Of a stretch of 64,000 nucleotides of DNA, positions 1 through 10,038 are shown in pieces. The position numbers and the translations under genes were made by a program. Source of the stretch: Halichondria panicea (lineage: Eukaryota; Porifera; Demospongiae; Suberitida; Halichondriidae); NCBI RefSeq assembly GCF_963675165.1, contig NC_087377.1, positions 393,501 through 457,500 of the forward strand, given 5' to 3'. The number at the start of each line of letters is the position of its first letter. Positions within the stretch are counted from its first letter, which is position 1. Under the pieces are notes generated by a model that searched no databases, was not told the origin of the DNA, and worked only from the letters and a program-made list of their open reading frames with translations.

Positions 1-299
1 CAAGTGAGGGATCTTTTATAAGACTGATACATTACACAGATAATAAGTACAAGCTTATAACAAGACATGAGAGCTTACCATTAGAGCGACGGCAGTCTTT
101 GCCTCTTTATTTCTTCGAAGATCCTTCCTAGGTGCCAAGCAATCCAGCTACATAGCTATACTAGCTAGCTAGAGAGTCCTAGAACGCCTAGCCTTCATCT
201 AACTAACTTGTCTTCTCCAGAACATCTTTTACGAAGCTTTATGAGTATACGGAAGTGCCCGGAAGGCAATAATTGAACTTCAATTATTCATGACGTTTG

Positions 300-492
300 A
301 GCGTTTTACTCAAGAGGGCGTTGCAATACCTTCGTAGCGTTCCCTCGAACATATCTCCGGATAGAAAATAGCTAGGAGGTCGATCTTGGTATCATTTTGA
401 AGCTTAGAGAACGCTTTATCTGATTCAACAATAAAAATAAACTGGGGTATACCCGCGTTAAGGGGTGTTTTCCTAGGCCCTGTCACATATCG
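300..492. repeat. Diverged half of a TIR element
   Basis: The end of this stretch (about 467-489) reads TTTTCCTAGGCCCTGTCACATAT, which is the terminal sequence of the complete inverted-repeat element at 50,855-51,286. The preceding 120 bases also follow the right half of that element with many substitutions (TTTGAAGCTTA, GCTTTAT, AATAAAA in the same order). No matching left terminus is visible, so it appears to be a truncated relic. It has no convincing coding content. Confidence 0.6.
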
Positions 493-831
493 GCTGAAAT
501 TATGAATCATGTCAAGTTAATAGTTGAAAGGAATTCAGTGGCCAACCAATTGCAACTAACATGCAATACAGCCACCCACACAACTAAAGAAACAAAACTA
601 CTAACAGGGTTTCATACAGAGGGGGGAGCCTGGGATATCCCCCCCCCTAGAAATCTGAATATTAATGATGTCATCATAAAAATGTATGACTTTTCTCCTT
701 AAAAATGTCTACAATATCTCATTAGACAAGTGAAATTAATTTTATGCACACAAAAAACCATGCACTTCAGATAACCATTCCTCAACAATTGTTCCGGGGA
801 AGGGCCCCAGACCCCCCTCTAGACCAAGGAA
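493..831. other. No gene seen
   Basis: A+T-rich sequence without a supported exon. There is a homopolymer-like C run near 641-648 and a C-rich patch near 806-817. Short open frames here have no recognisable domain or matching splice sites. Confidence 0.5.
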
Positions 832-881
832 CAAGTACAGCAGCCATTCAGTGTTAGGTATAGTGCCAGACCATCAAACCA

Positions 882-2270
882 AAGATATAGGAAGGGAAGG
901 ATTGGCAACGGTAGAAAATTTGAAGCTATCCGTGACACGCTACGTCATTGGAATGCATCACTTTGCCTCTACTTTTGTTGCCTCCAAACTATGGCAATAA
1001 AAATAACAGAGAGAACAAGTCATTATTAACTCTGAAAGAAGTCATTGATGACAGATGCAAGTTGACATCCCAAGAATCTGCCTCATGTTAAATACTGAGA
1101 GGGATTCTCAAAGTCAACAAGAAAGAGAGAAGAAACAACACTTTAATACTTAGACAATACTGCTTGTGTTCATGTCCATTCTCACATTTGATACGAGCTC
1201 TGGGATTGTATGCACAAGAACTAGATAACATAGATAGACTGATAGTACTGTAGCCATTATCAATATTCTCTGTAACATGTTCTGTACGACATTTTATTAA
1301 TACCAAATTTTAATAAATTATCAACATTTCACAAGTCATATAAAGTTAAATTGCCATAATAAGCTGCATAATGAACTGCTACTGCTGCTACTGCTGCTAC
1401 TGCATGAAGTAGAGCTGGTGCTATACAACTGTACAGGTCTTTTGCATGTAACAAAGTCTTTCATTTCGTTTTTTAATTATGTAGCCCAAAATCAATCAAC
1501 TCTTCCTTCTTCAGCTTCATAAATTTCTTCCAGCATACTGATAGTACGATGGAGATCTAATAGTATGACTGTGTATGTGGGGAGGGGGGGGGGCATATGA
1601 ATGAGTTAGTAAAACACTGTGGCACTGACCTGGAGCTTTCTATCCCAGTTCTGTTTCTTACTATAATTATAAGCCGATAATCAGGCCTTACACACACCTC
1701 CAGTCATATTTTCTGCAACTGACAAAAATTTAAAGCACAAAACCTGTGCCAGTTGATGGACCTGACATTGATAAACACTCTCATGAAGTCAGTATAATTT
1801 TAAAAGCATGTGTGTTTCTTAAAAAGGGAGCATAAAACGTCAGATGAAATAAGCCATACTCAACACTACAACACATTCTAAATGGTATGAATAGGCGATT
1901 TTTGCCTTTCAGTAGATCAACCTACATACATACAACCAGGAAAACTTGAAGAATAGTAATATGGATGAGTACTGTTTCTTAAAAAGGGATCAAACCTTGT
2001 AAAATTGTAGTTTTTCTGTAGTAAAAAGTCTTTGTTTCTTTAGTTTTACAAACTGGCAAGATAATCTAACTCTAAATAAAGCACAACATCAGTGTAGAGG
2101 TCATGAGGCACTAAAGGAAGACCACAACAGACTTTTTCTGCTTTTCGTGGGCATTCTGGCAGGAAAACAGGCGAGTCACGGATGGTTTCATTACAAAACT
2201 GCAGAAACACATGTAAAATGATCACGTGAACCACTTCCGTTGCCAATCCTTCCTTCCTATAATATCTATG
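882..2270. mobile_element. Non-autonomous TIR transposon, 1.39 kb, 9-bp target duplication
   Basis: The left end (882-911) reads AAGATATAGGAAGGGAAGGA and the right end (2238-2270) is its imperfect inverse, with CCGTTGCCAATCCTTCC. The element is bracketed by ATCAAACCA at 873-881 and again at 2271-2279. The homologous repeat at 45,293 onwards has a single ATCAAACCA and no insertion. The element holds no transposase frame. Its TIR closely matches that of the 904-bp element at 51,921-52,824. A 9-bp duplication would suit Mutator-like or related superfamilies, but that is inference. Confidence 0.8.
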
Positions 2271-2842
2271 ATCAAACCATCATCAATATATACACAACCA
2301 TCAACCTACACAGAGCATGAGAGACTTGCCACACAACATAGCTAGCTACTCATCTGTGTGTATGCAGTTACAGTGGCTCCTCCACACACACAATCAACCT
2401 ACACAGAGAGCATGAGAGACACTGTACACAATGGAACTACTTATCTTTTGCTGTGAAGAGACATCCACCTACACACCATAGAAGCCAGCCATACTTATCT
2501 TTGATGTCTCCATAGCTGCACACAAAACAATCAAGAGACACTATAAATAATAGTAGTGGGCGTTGAGATCTGAGCCCCTCCCCCACATCTCCAGTCAAGC
2601 CCTGCCCCCTTCAGTAGCAATACATTATACAGTGATGAGGTTAGTAATCCTCCATGGGTCCCAGAGCAGCTGGCTTGTCTGTACCTGGGGGAGAGAGGAG
2701 ACAAAAGCAGTGAGAGAATGGAACACTAGTACAGTAGCTAGTAGGAGGAGCTGTGTGTGTGTGCATTGTGGCTGCAAGAGAACAAGCAAATGCATGGTTA
2801 CATTGAGAGCAGCAGTTCAAACAAAACCATCCACTCCACGGC

Positions 2843-4197
2843 TAGCCTCGATTCAAGGCCGATTAAAATACGGCCTGGTACCTATTGCAGGGGTGATAGT
2901 GCGCATGTGCTTCAAATTACCCAGAATATGGGTAATCGTAGCCTCGTTCCCAGGCCTTACTTTTTCTTGCTGTTGTCACTGTTCATCCATAAACATAAGA
3001 AAGACATAGTGAGGCAGCAAAGAAAGAAATGGGCGTACAGTTAAGAAAAGTAAGGCCTGGTTTGGGAAATCTCGTGATCCACAAGGATTTTTATGAACGT
3101 GGGCAATATGTAGCCCACAATCGTGACGTAAGGTATTCTCCCATGCATTCGGAGTAAGACTGTACTGAGACAACCATCAAGCTGTGCTGCAAGTCAGATC
3201 AGAGAACCAGCGTGGCCAGCTCTGGTGGCAGTAGCTACCTGCTATATGATAATGATGACTAAGCTATTCTACTATAGCATGTAGAAAGACACAAGAAAAG
3301 GTAATAGTGATAGAATCTAAACACACAATCTAGACTAGTAGATCATCTAGCTAAGCCTAAGGTATAGCTAGCTATAGTGCTTGCAAACTTCCAGTTCCAA
3401 GTCCATGTCCAGCTTGCTGCAGGCAAAGTTTTACTAGTCGTAGACCTCTGCGTGGGCAGTCCAACATCTCTAGCTCAGTATGCCCACGCTCATTTTCACC
3501 CTTCTACCACCCTACCCTCACGCGACTTCCCGATACAGGCTCTCCTTTTTCCTAACTTTACGTCTATTTCTTTCTTTATTCCTCCAATTAATACCGTATT
3601 TTATCTCATTGAACGAAAATACAGTATTTTATCTTATTGAACGATTGTGATAAAGAACAGAAAAAGGAGAGCCTGTAGAGGCTAGGGTAATCGTACTATG
3701 AACGTAAAACCTTAGTAAATTACACAGGAAATTAGTCCGTTTACTAAAAATATGTTCCGTAATACTTTATCTCTATGACTGAGTTCTGTAAAGCTGTGGC
3801 TTATGCCGTCTATTGCGTTGGTCTAGAAGGCTTGAACACTAGTTTTAAGACAGAAGAGGCTCTCATCTACGTCTAGGATGGTCCTATAGCAGGGTTGTCT
3901 TCGCAAGTAGCAGTTTGAGGCACCATACACTTCCCATAGCCTGTACAGATCCAAGGTAAGACATCCTGACCATACAACCGTCATAGAGGTAGATGAGAGC
4001 CTCTTCTGGCTTCAGACTAGTGTGAAAGCCTTCTGGAACAACGCAATAGAGAGCTAAGCTGATGTACAAAGATAGAAAAGAGATGAGAGAAAGAAAAAGG
4101 GGATTCCCCAGATTCTGGAGAATAAACTAACGCATGCAAACTATCACCCCTGCAATAGGTACCAGGCCGTATTTTAATAGGCCTGGAATCGAGGCTA
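2843..4197. mobile_element. Non-autonomous TIR transposon, 1.36 kb, 9-bp target duplication
   Basis: The ends are inverted repeats of about 57 bases with only two mismatches. The left end starts TAGCCTCGATTC and contains AAAATACGGCCTGGTACC; the right end closes with GAATCGAGGCTA. CTCCACGGC occurs on both sides (2834-2842 and 4198-4206). The corresponding place in the copy near 46,690 is uninterrupted. The interior contains further inverted segments (about 2948/3060, 3534/3677 and 3825-4034) and no open frame resembling a transposase. Confidence 0.85.
3825..4034. repeat. Fold-back arms inside the 2843-4197 element
   Basis: The left arm (about 3825-3872) reads AGAAGGCTTGAACACTAG and runs to GAGGCTCTCATCTAC. 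The right arm (about 3985-4034) is its inverse with several mismatches. The loop is about 110 bases. It could form a long stem in DNA or RNA. Confidence 0.7.
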
Positions 4198-4572
4198 CTC
4201 CACGGCACACAATACAATACCAGCCAATCACCACCACAGCTGACAACCATCAGCCTAGTATTATCAATACACACACAATACATAATTATAACACCAGACA
4301 ACAAAATTACACCCATAGCTGTTTGTGCTGTGCAGAGAAGAGATGAGAAATTCCCACAACAACAAATCAATTCAACAGCGAAGACCACCAATTAATTCAA
4401 ATCATTATTATCGTCATAATACCAGACCAGGAATGAATGCACTCCTGACCAGACAAATCATTATAATCAAATCACACATCATCACCAAACCAGACTGTGC
4501 AACAAAATTTCCCACCCCACAACAACCAATCAAATCAACCACAGGAGGACCACCACCAGTAGTCCAGTAGTT

Positions 4573-5655
4573 TCCTTGCCCAAGGGACTAATACAATAAG
4601 GGCATAATAAACTAAAGGGATACTGTGACTGTGAGTACCATTAACTGAGCACAGAGGTAATCAACCAGAATGTGTGGGATCAGTGGTTCAACAACAGTAG
4701 ACTCACAGAGACAACACCTCCTTGCTCTTGAAGCCCTTCTCGACTCCAGTTGCAACAAGCCTGGCACGCAAGGCATGCACAAGTGCTCAAGACTACTCTT
4801 CACTAATCCAGTCAAAGGCTACAGTTCCCTTGGCACACCTATAGGGTTTAGTTAAAGCCTGAACTTACAATTCCATGTGCAGTAGGCACAGAGTTAAGAT
4901 CCTAAAAAAGCCGTCATAACAGATTAGTATAAGCCAAGAAGCAGCAGTTGTCTAACTATAATTATTATAGCTAGCTATTCTAATGATCCTATAGCTAACT
5001 AACTATTGGAACTGATAACGAGATCTTAACACTCCCAATTATGGCAGGATCCTGTGCTGCTTTCCTTTAGGCAGGTACTAACAGCAGAGTGCTCCCTCAA
5101 TAGACTGGAACGCCATGAGTAATCCATCATTGCACCCCAAAGGCTGGTTCGACAACGGTTTCAAGAACAAGAAGATGCTGTCCTGCGACCCGGCTGTTAA
5201 AGAACCTTCCACACACATTCTGATTGATTACTTGAGTGCTACAGACACCATCCCTCCCCCCCCCAACCACCAAAGGGTTCAAGGCCATGCAGGTAATAGA
5301 CTCTTAGCCATGCGTATTAAAAACAGTATACAAAAAGCGTTGTCGACACGAGTTTAGCCATGCATACATGCATTTAACGTGCGCTTTGCTGGCAAGTATG
5401 TATCTATTAAGCTGCATGACCTACACACCTCACAGTCAAGAAGGGGCCACCACACTTAGACACAAGGAATACCAGAACTTCCACTCTCAACAAACAAAGC
5501 AACACCAATACACTCAAAGGCCAGAGAGTGAACAATCCAATCAATAGCTGGGACAAGATACACACAAGATGAACATGCGGACGTACGGTTTTAACTTACA
5601 AATGACTCTTGCAGCCTGCACTGCTTCCAATCTATCTTTCAATGGCTGGATAATG
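4573..5655. other. No gene confirmed
   Basis: No exon with both matching splice sites and a recognisable domain was found. A possible minus-strand exon end occurs near 5598 (GTAAG donor after a frame reading IQPLKDRLEAVQAARVI). Its acceptor would lie in the adjacent 30-bp repeat, and its phase does not match the candidate exon at 5917-6039. Confidence 0.4.
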
Positions 5656-5804
5656 CTTGCGCTGTTTCTGCAACACAGTAGAAGGCTTGCGCTGTTTCTG
5701 CAACACAGTGGAAGGCTCGCAATGTTCTGCAACACAGTGGAAAGCTAGCGCTGTTTCTGCAACACAGTGGAAAGCTCGCGATGTTTTTGCAACACAGCGG
5801 AAGG
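5656..5804. repeat. Tandem repeat, five 30-bp units
   Basis: Five head-to-tail units (5656, 5686, 5716, 5745, 5775) share GCTGTTTCTGCAACACAGTG with small changes; the third is 29 bases. On the minus strand every unit contains TGTGTTGCAG, a good 3-prime splice site, so the array repeats an acceptor. A single related unit occurs at about 50,533-50,560. Confidence 0.9.
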
Positions 5805-5916
5805 CTGCAAAAAAATCAAGTCAATACCAATCAATAAAACATGACTAAATAGACAACTACAATGCTCTTCCTAGCCTAACATTCCTGCAAACATGCAAGC
5901 AAGCAAAAAAACTCAC

Positions 5917-6039
5917 CTCTTCCAGCAAGACACTGAGCTTCTTCTTCAAACGGGTCAGGTGGCATATCGGGCACCTGATCCCTTCAAACTTCAAAGGAAC
6001 TGAGCTTCTAGAACTGGATCTGAGAATATTCCAGGCCAT
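5917..6039 (-). CDS. Candidate first exon, unknown protein
   Basis: Read on the minus strand from ATG at 6039, this gives 41 codons starting MAWNILRSSSRSS, containing CPIC and a lysine-rich LKKKLSVLLEE end, followed directly by the strong donor GTGAG. The lysine/leucine tail could begin a coiled coil. The CPIC pair alone is too little to call a zinc-binding domain. No partner exon in compatible phase was found downstream: the nearest candidate needs a two-base carry-over whereas this exon ends on a codon boundary. It may be a real first exon with a distant partner, or chance. Confidence 0.25.
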
Positions 6040-6380
6040 TGACGTCAGAGTCTCCAAGGAGATGCCATGGAGACAACATGGAGGACCGCAGGAGTACTAG
6101 CTACAAGGTGTTGCGAGTATATATTGTGGGTACATTGCGAAATCTGTCCCAGTGAATACTCATACGCATGCGCAGTGTGCCCCTTCTCTGTCTACCCGTT
6201 TGTACTTACCTCGTTTCGCCATAAAGGCTAAAAAAAAAAAAAAAAAAAAAACCCTTCATGCAATTCAACAGCTAGAGACCAGCCCCTCCCCTTTTATCCA
6301 TCATTGTGCAGAAGCTTGACAACCTTTTCAGCTAGCTATCATGCATGCTGCCATTAATGTACAAAATCAACCTGAACATA

Positions 6381-6780
6381 TACCGTATATCTTCTAATTT
6401 ATCGGACACTTCTAATTACCCGGACACTCTTTTGGGCAATTTTCGTTGTTCTAATACAACGGACACTCCAGTACTTTAATATTACATTTGTTCTAAATAT
6501 CCGGACAATACCTTGAAAAGTTGAGTTACCATTCATAGACGGCAAGTGAGACTTAGAGTGCTGCAGTTAGATAGCCTTTGAGTAGCTAGTTTTAGATAGC
6601 TATATAGTGCAACTATTCAGTCGTACCCTGTTCTATTAAACTTAGCTAGCTCGCATGCAGCTGCTTGCTTGTTCTAATTATTCCGGACATTTCGCATGCT
6701 CTATAAAAGTCTGTTCCAATTATACCCGGACAATTTAATAATTATTTTTTGCTGTCCGATAAATTAGAAGATATACGGTA
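6381..6780. mobile_element. MITE, 400 bp, TA-flanked
   Basis: The ends are perfect inverses over about 27 bases (TACCGTATATCTTCTAATTT at the left, its complement at 6754-6780). TA stands at both outer edges, as expected for a TA target duplication. The interior repeats a TTCTAAT...CCGGACA motif about six times (near 6410, 6450, 6490, 6671, 6715 and inverted near 6755). No coding capacity. Confidence 0.85.
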
Positions 6781-6961
6781 ACTACTTAGAAACTGCCATG
6801 GCAAATGCTTTTATATAATTATAACGCTGATGGACTGGATTATTTTTATTCAAAAATCTTAGCAAGAGTGGGAACCAGCAAAACAAAGCATAAAAATAAA
6901 TTAGCTGTTTCTGATCAATAAAGATACGAGTCACTATCATGATATGGAGTCAGTGGAGCTG

Positions 6962-8813
6962 TTACTGTGAAGCTAGCTTGGTTAGTTTAGACTCCATCTG
7001 TTGGGCAATGTCTCCACGACTAATGACAGGAGACTTGAGTGCATGGATGAGTGCTCCTAGTGTGGGGGCGGGGATGGATCCTGTCAACCATTGCTCCAGT
7101 AGTTTAGTGAAACAGTCATCACACTCATTCGGACAGTCCCTCTTGATGGCCTGTGTGTGTGTGTGTGTGTGTGTGTGGGTGTGTGGGTGTGTGTGGGTGT
7201 GTGTGTGTGTGGGTGGGTGTACATGTGAACTACTAATTTCACTACTACAGCTATAGAGTCACTGACACCACAGGCACACAGAGGATTATGGGAATGAGGA
7301 TAATTATTGCTATAGGCTAATAATAATAAATGGGTTTGCACATGCAGGCTAATTATGACAATGAGTGCAGTACTGCTTGCTGGCACATTCCTTAACTGAT
7401 GATGCCTGACTGTATGAGCACAGGGCTATTAGTACACAGTCATCTACTGCTATACAGTGTTCAGTACACACACAGCAGAGCACTCACATCTAGTGTCCCC
7501 TCATTGACACCCAACTGCTCTCCCAGAGGACGCCATGTCCCCCTCACCTCCCAGGCAGCTGTCCTCACTACCCTCAAATGATGATCCACACTCAGTCCCT
7601 CTGGAAGGAACACACAATCATGATAACAACATAACACTGTCATTATTCCTAAGCAATGCCTACTAACTAAAACACACATTACTGAAGGACACTCTGTATT
7701 GTACTGATAAGATCAGCTACATTATTATTCACTGCTGTTAATTAAATCAAAATTAATATACTTACCATCGTGAGTGAGAGGACAAATATCAGGAGAGATG
7801 TCGTTGGTAGCTTTTGTCTGTAAAGAGAAATCAAATATTAGTTACTATGTTTATATAATGTATAATTATAGAACATGTTCTGTAAAGACTTGTAATATTA
7901 TAGTTGCCAACCTTAATGGTTGTTGCAATGTCCCCACGAGCAATGGCGGGAGACTCTAGTGCTCTAACAAGGGCAGACCAGGAGGGGGGAGGAGAGGAGC
8001 GCTTTACCCAGTGTGTCAGCATGGCCTCAAAGCACGGCTCAACCCAGCGATAGTCCTTCTCAAGACTCTGTATCAGTACACACAGTGAAACACAGTATTA
8101 AATACTTGGTAAGAGCTCAACATTACGTTGCTATAGTAACCTGTTAAATAGCTTCATACAAGACCACACCAAATATGCAGAGTCAGCATTGCTAGAGATA
8201 CCTCATTCTAAGAATGCTTACAATTGAAACGCTCAATATTCAACCATTAAATAACAGTAGCAGTCAATTAAATAGTGCACACACATAATTAGAATGAAGG
8301 GACTACACTGGGAGAATATACTCAAGGTGGCCGGTGGAGGTAGTCATTGTTAAGGTCTCCCCTTCCTAGTTGCATAGTCAATGTCCAGTTCTATAGCCAG
8401 GCTGTACCAGTCAGAGCGTATCTCTTTGATCACTTCCTTCACATCTGCAAACTGCGGCTGATCAGTTTCAGAGCTGGAGGTGTCCTCTGTAACAATTCAA
8501 ATATAATCACACATTGTACAGTACACACGTAACAATGTACACACAATCTGCACACATGCTCTGACATTATTCTCACCAACACTCTCTTTGAGGCAGTGGT
8601 ACACGGTGAAGAAAGGCTTCTGGTTCTTGGAGATCTCACAACTGATAAAGCCCTTGAAGTGACCATTTGATGAGGCCTTGAATTCCAATTTGTGTTCAAC
8701 CTCATCAATTTCAGGGCTTCTCTTGCTCCACTTGAAGGTGAGGTTCTTGTCCATCAACTCTCGCTTAGAGGCAAAGGGCAGAGCCTTAATGACCTCATCT
8801 GAAGAAAGGTCAA
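6962..8813 (-). CDS. Tandem death-domain protein (5-prime end unresolved)
   Basis: Exons in transcription order: 8813-8577, 8486-8366, about 8065-7912, 7817-7766, 7600-7488, 7150-6962. They join in one frame to give at least 288 residues ending LTKLASQ-stop. The first exon encodes an unrecognised domain (LSSDEVIKALPFASKREL onward). Then come two death-domain folds. DD1 has the pattern DWYSLAIELDI, a CFEAMLTHWVK helix, SWSALVRALESP and RGDIATTI. DD2 has TWRPLGEQLGV, CFTKLLEQWL, LGALIHALKSP and RGDIAQQM. Death domains are six-helix adaptor modules that pair with other death domains in apoptotic and immune signalling, so a cytoplasmic adaptor role is likely. The donor after 8366 is unusual: the sequence is ACTAG-GAAGG with no GT. 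The last intron ends in about 70 bases of CA repeat just before its acceptor. Confidence 0.75.
7151..7222. repeat. GT/CA microsatellite in an intron end
   Basis: An interrupted GT run on the plus strand. On the minus strand it is the CA tract immediately upstream of the acceptor of the terminal exon of the death-domain gene. Confidence 0.9.
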
Positions 8814-8913
8814 CTGATATAAAGACCAGGTACTAAATTAATGAACAGTTTGTGTACAGCCAAAATATTGCTCCCCTAATGTGTATGTTATAAAGAGATT
8901 CCACTGTACTGAC

Positions 8914-9059
8914 CTTGAGGTCACGATGTATGGTGGGTTTTGTCCGATGGTGTAGCCTAGCAACGGCCTTAGCAACAGAGAAGATATGCAACACTTCACG
9001 TTGTCTCAGTTGAGTGCCCGCTGATAATCGCTGATTCAGCAAATCTATCACCGAAGTAC
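8914..9059 (-). CDS. Protein kinase exon, NAK-family-like (fragment)
   Basis: The minus-strand frame between an AG acceptor (9061-9060) and the donor GTCAGT (8913-8908) reads SVIDLLNQRL, then VLHIFSVAKAVARLHH, then PTIHRDLK. HRDLK is the catalytic-loop start of protein kinases. The preceding pattern (helix with LH before PxIHRDLK) resembles the NAK family (GAK/AAK1/BIKE-like) by my recollection of the family. It ends on a codon boundary, whereas the exon at 8813-8577 needs a one-base carry-over, so the two cannot simply be spliced together. No other kinase exon (ATP-binding lobe, DFG) was found nearby on this strand. It is either part of a gene whose other exons I cannot see or a leftover fragment. 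Confidence 0.55.
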
Positions 9060-9116
9060 CTATTTATACAGGAAGAAAACTTCAGTAATATTATTATTAT
9101 TAGCTACAATAAGTGT

Positions 9117-9440
9117 TAGGCCATGCAAAGTCAATTTGTAGTTTCTCAGGCCCTCGTGCTTGGAAATTGGCAGCTTTATAAAAAAAAAACTTAAATATCA
9201 CGTGACCTCAAATTAAAGGCACTAAAAGAAAAGATAAATTTGTATGGTTTTTGGTCAAGAATATAATTATGACTAAAATTAATTAGTAAAAATTATGCAC
9301 TTCCGCTTATTGAGGAAGTTAGGGGCCAGTTTTCAATTAAAATGCTATGAATATCATTATTATTTATCAAAATGCCTCAATCGCTTGCTATTTTAGGAAT
9401 AATACCCTGAGGAACTACAAATTGACTTTGCTTGGCCCTA
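9117..9440. mobile_element. MITE, 324 bp
   Basis: The left end (9117-9150) contains GCAAAGTCAATTTGTAGTTT, and the right end (9407-9440) is its inverse with a few mismatches (AACTACAAATTGACTTTGC). TA is present at both edges. There is no open frame of note inside. Confidence 0.8.
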
Positions 9441-10038
9441 GATGACAGAATGTCAACACTTGATTAGAGGGAGTGGGAATCACTACTAAGCTGATTGAAA
9501 CATGTCAACAATCTGAAAGGATTTAATATTCCTAAGCGAACCTACTCACCCTAGCATTGTCCAGCTCCCTCTGCAGACTAGCCACCATATCCACTAATAC
9601 TGGACTGTGTGCTCCTCCAGCTCATGCCTGCAGACACTCACTCTAGCATCTAGCTCTAGCTCTGATCATGAGGAGGCCATGTGGTTAACAAGAAGCTGCA
9701 ACTGAAGTGATCCGTACCCAACAACAATGGTAAAAGGTCACTAAACTAGAAAACTGGAAATGAAATTCTGATAATAAAAATAGAATTAAGGTGGTATAAT
9801 CAAACACAGAACACAGAGCATTATAATAGTCAGTACTTATAGTCAACACAGAGTTAGTTCTTTACTTGACATTCTTGCATGCTTCTTTACTTTACATCTT
9901 TATTCGTCCCTTTCAAGCAACTCCAGTATCTGTATGAAAGCATGAGCACAGCACAATCAATCAAAGCTATAGAGAACAAAACATCAGACAAGACTACAAT
10001 CAGATTACAAACACACGTACCTTGTCAGGTTCTCTTGA
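9441..10038. other. 3-prime flank of gene A, shared with gene B
   Basis: From about 9655 to 9955 the sequence matches 52,835-53,113 downstream of gene B almost exactly (TGATCATGAGGAGGCCA, then GCATTATAATAGTCAGTACT). The duplication that made genes A and B therefore took in downstream DNA. A minus-strand frame near 9550-9590 (SLQRELDNAR) ends at a donor but is cut by stops from every nearby acceptor, so I do not call it an exon. Confidence 0.7.

Larger units (their letters stand above)
832..4572. repeat. Dispersed repeat, copy 1, split by two insertions
   Basis: The segments 832-881, 2271-2842 and 4198-4572 together match 45,293-47,050 base for base over most of their length. The shared landmarks are GTACAGCAGCCATTCAGTG, a short internal repeat with CAACCTACACAGAG, and CACCACAGCTGACAACC. 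The second copy lacks both elements at 882-2270 and 2843-4197, so it acts as an unoccupied reference. I see no protein domain in the shared sequence; its transposon class is unknown. Confidence 0.75.

Noticed and set aside
1088-1306. Minus-strand frame in the 882-2270 element
   Set aside because: No transposase features; the element looks non-autonomous.
9550-9640. Coiled-coil exon near the gene A flank
   Set aside because: All frames from the plausible acceptor meet stops.
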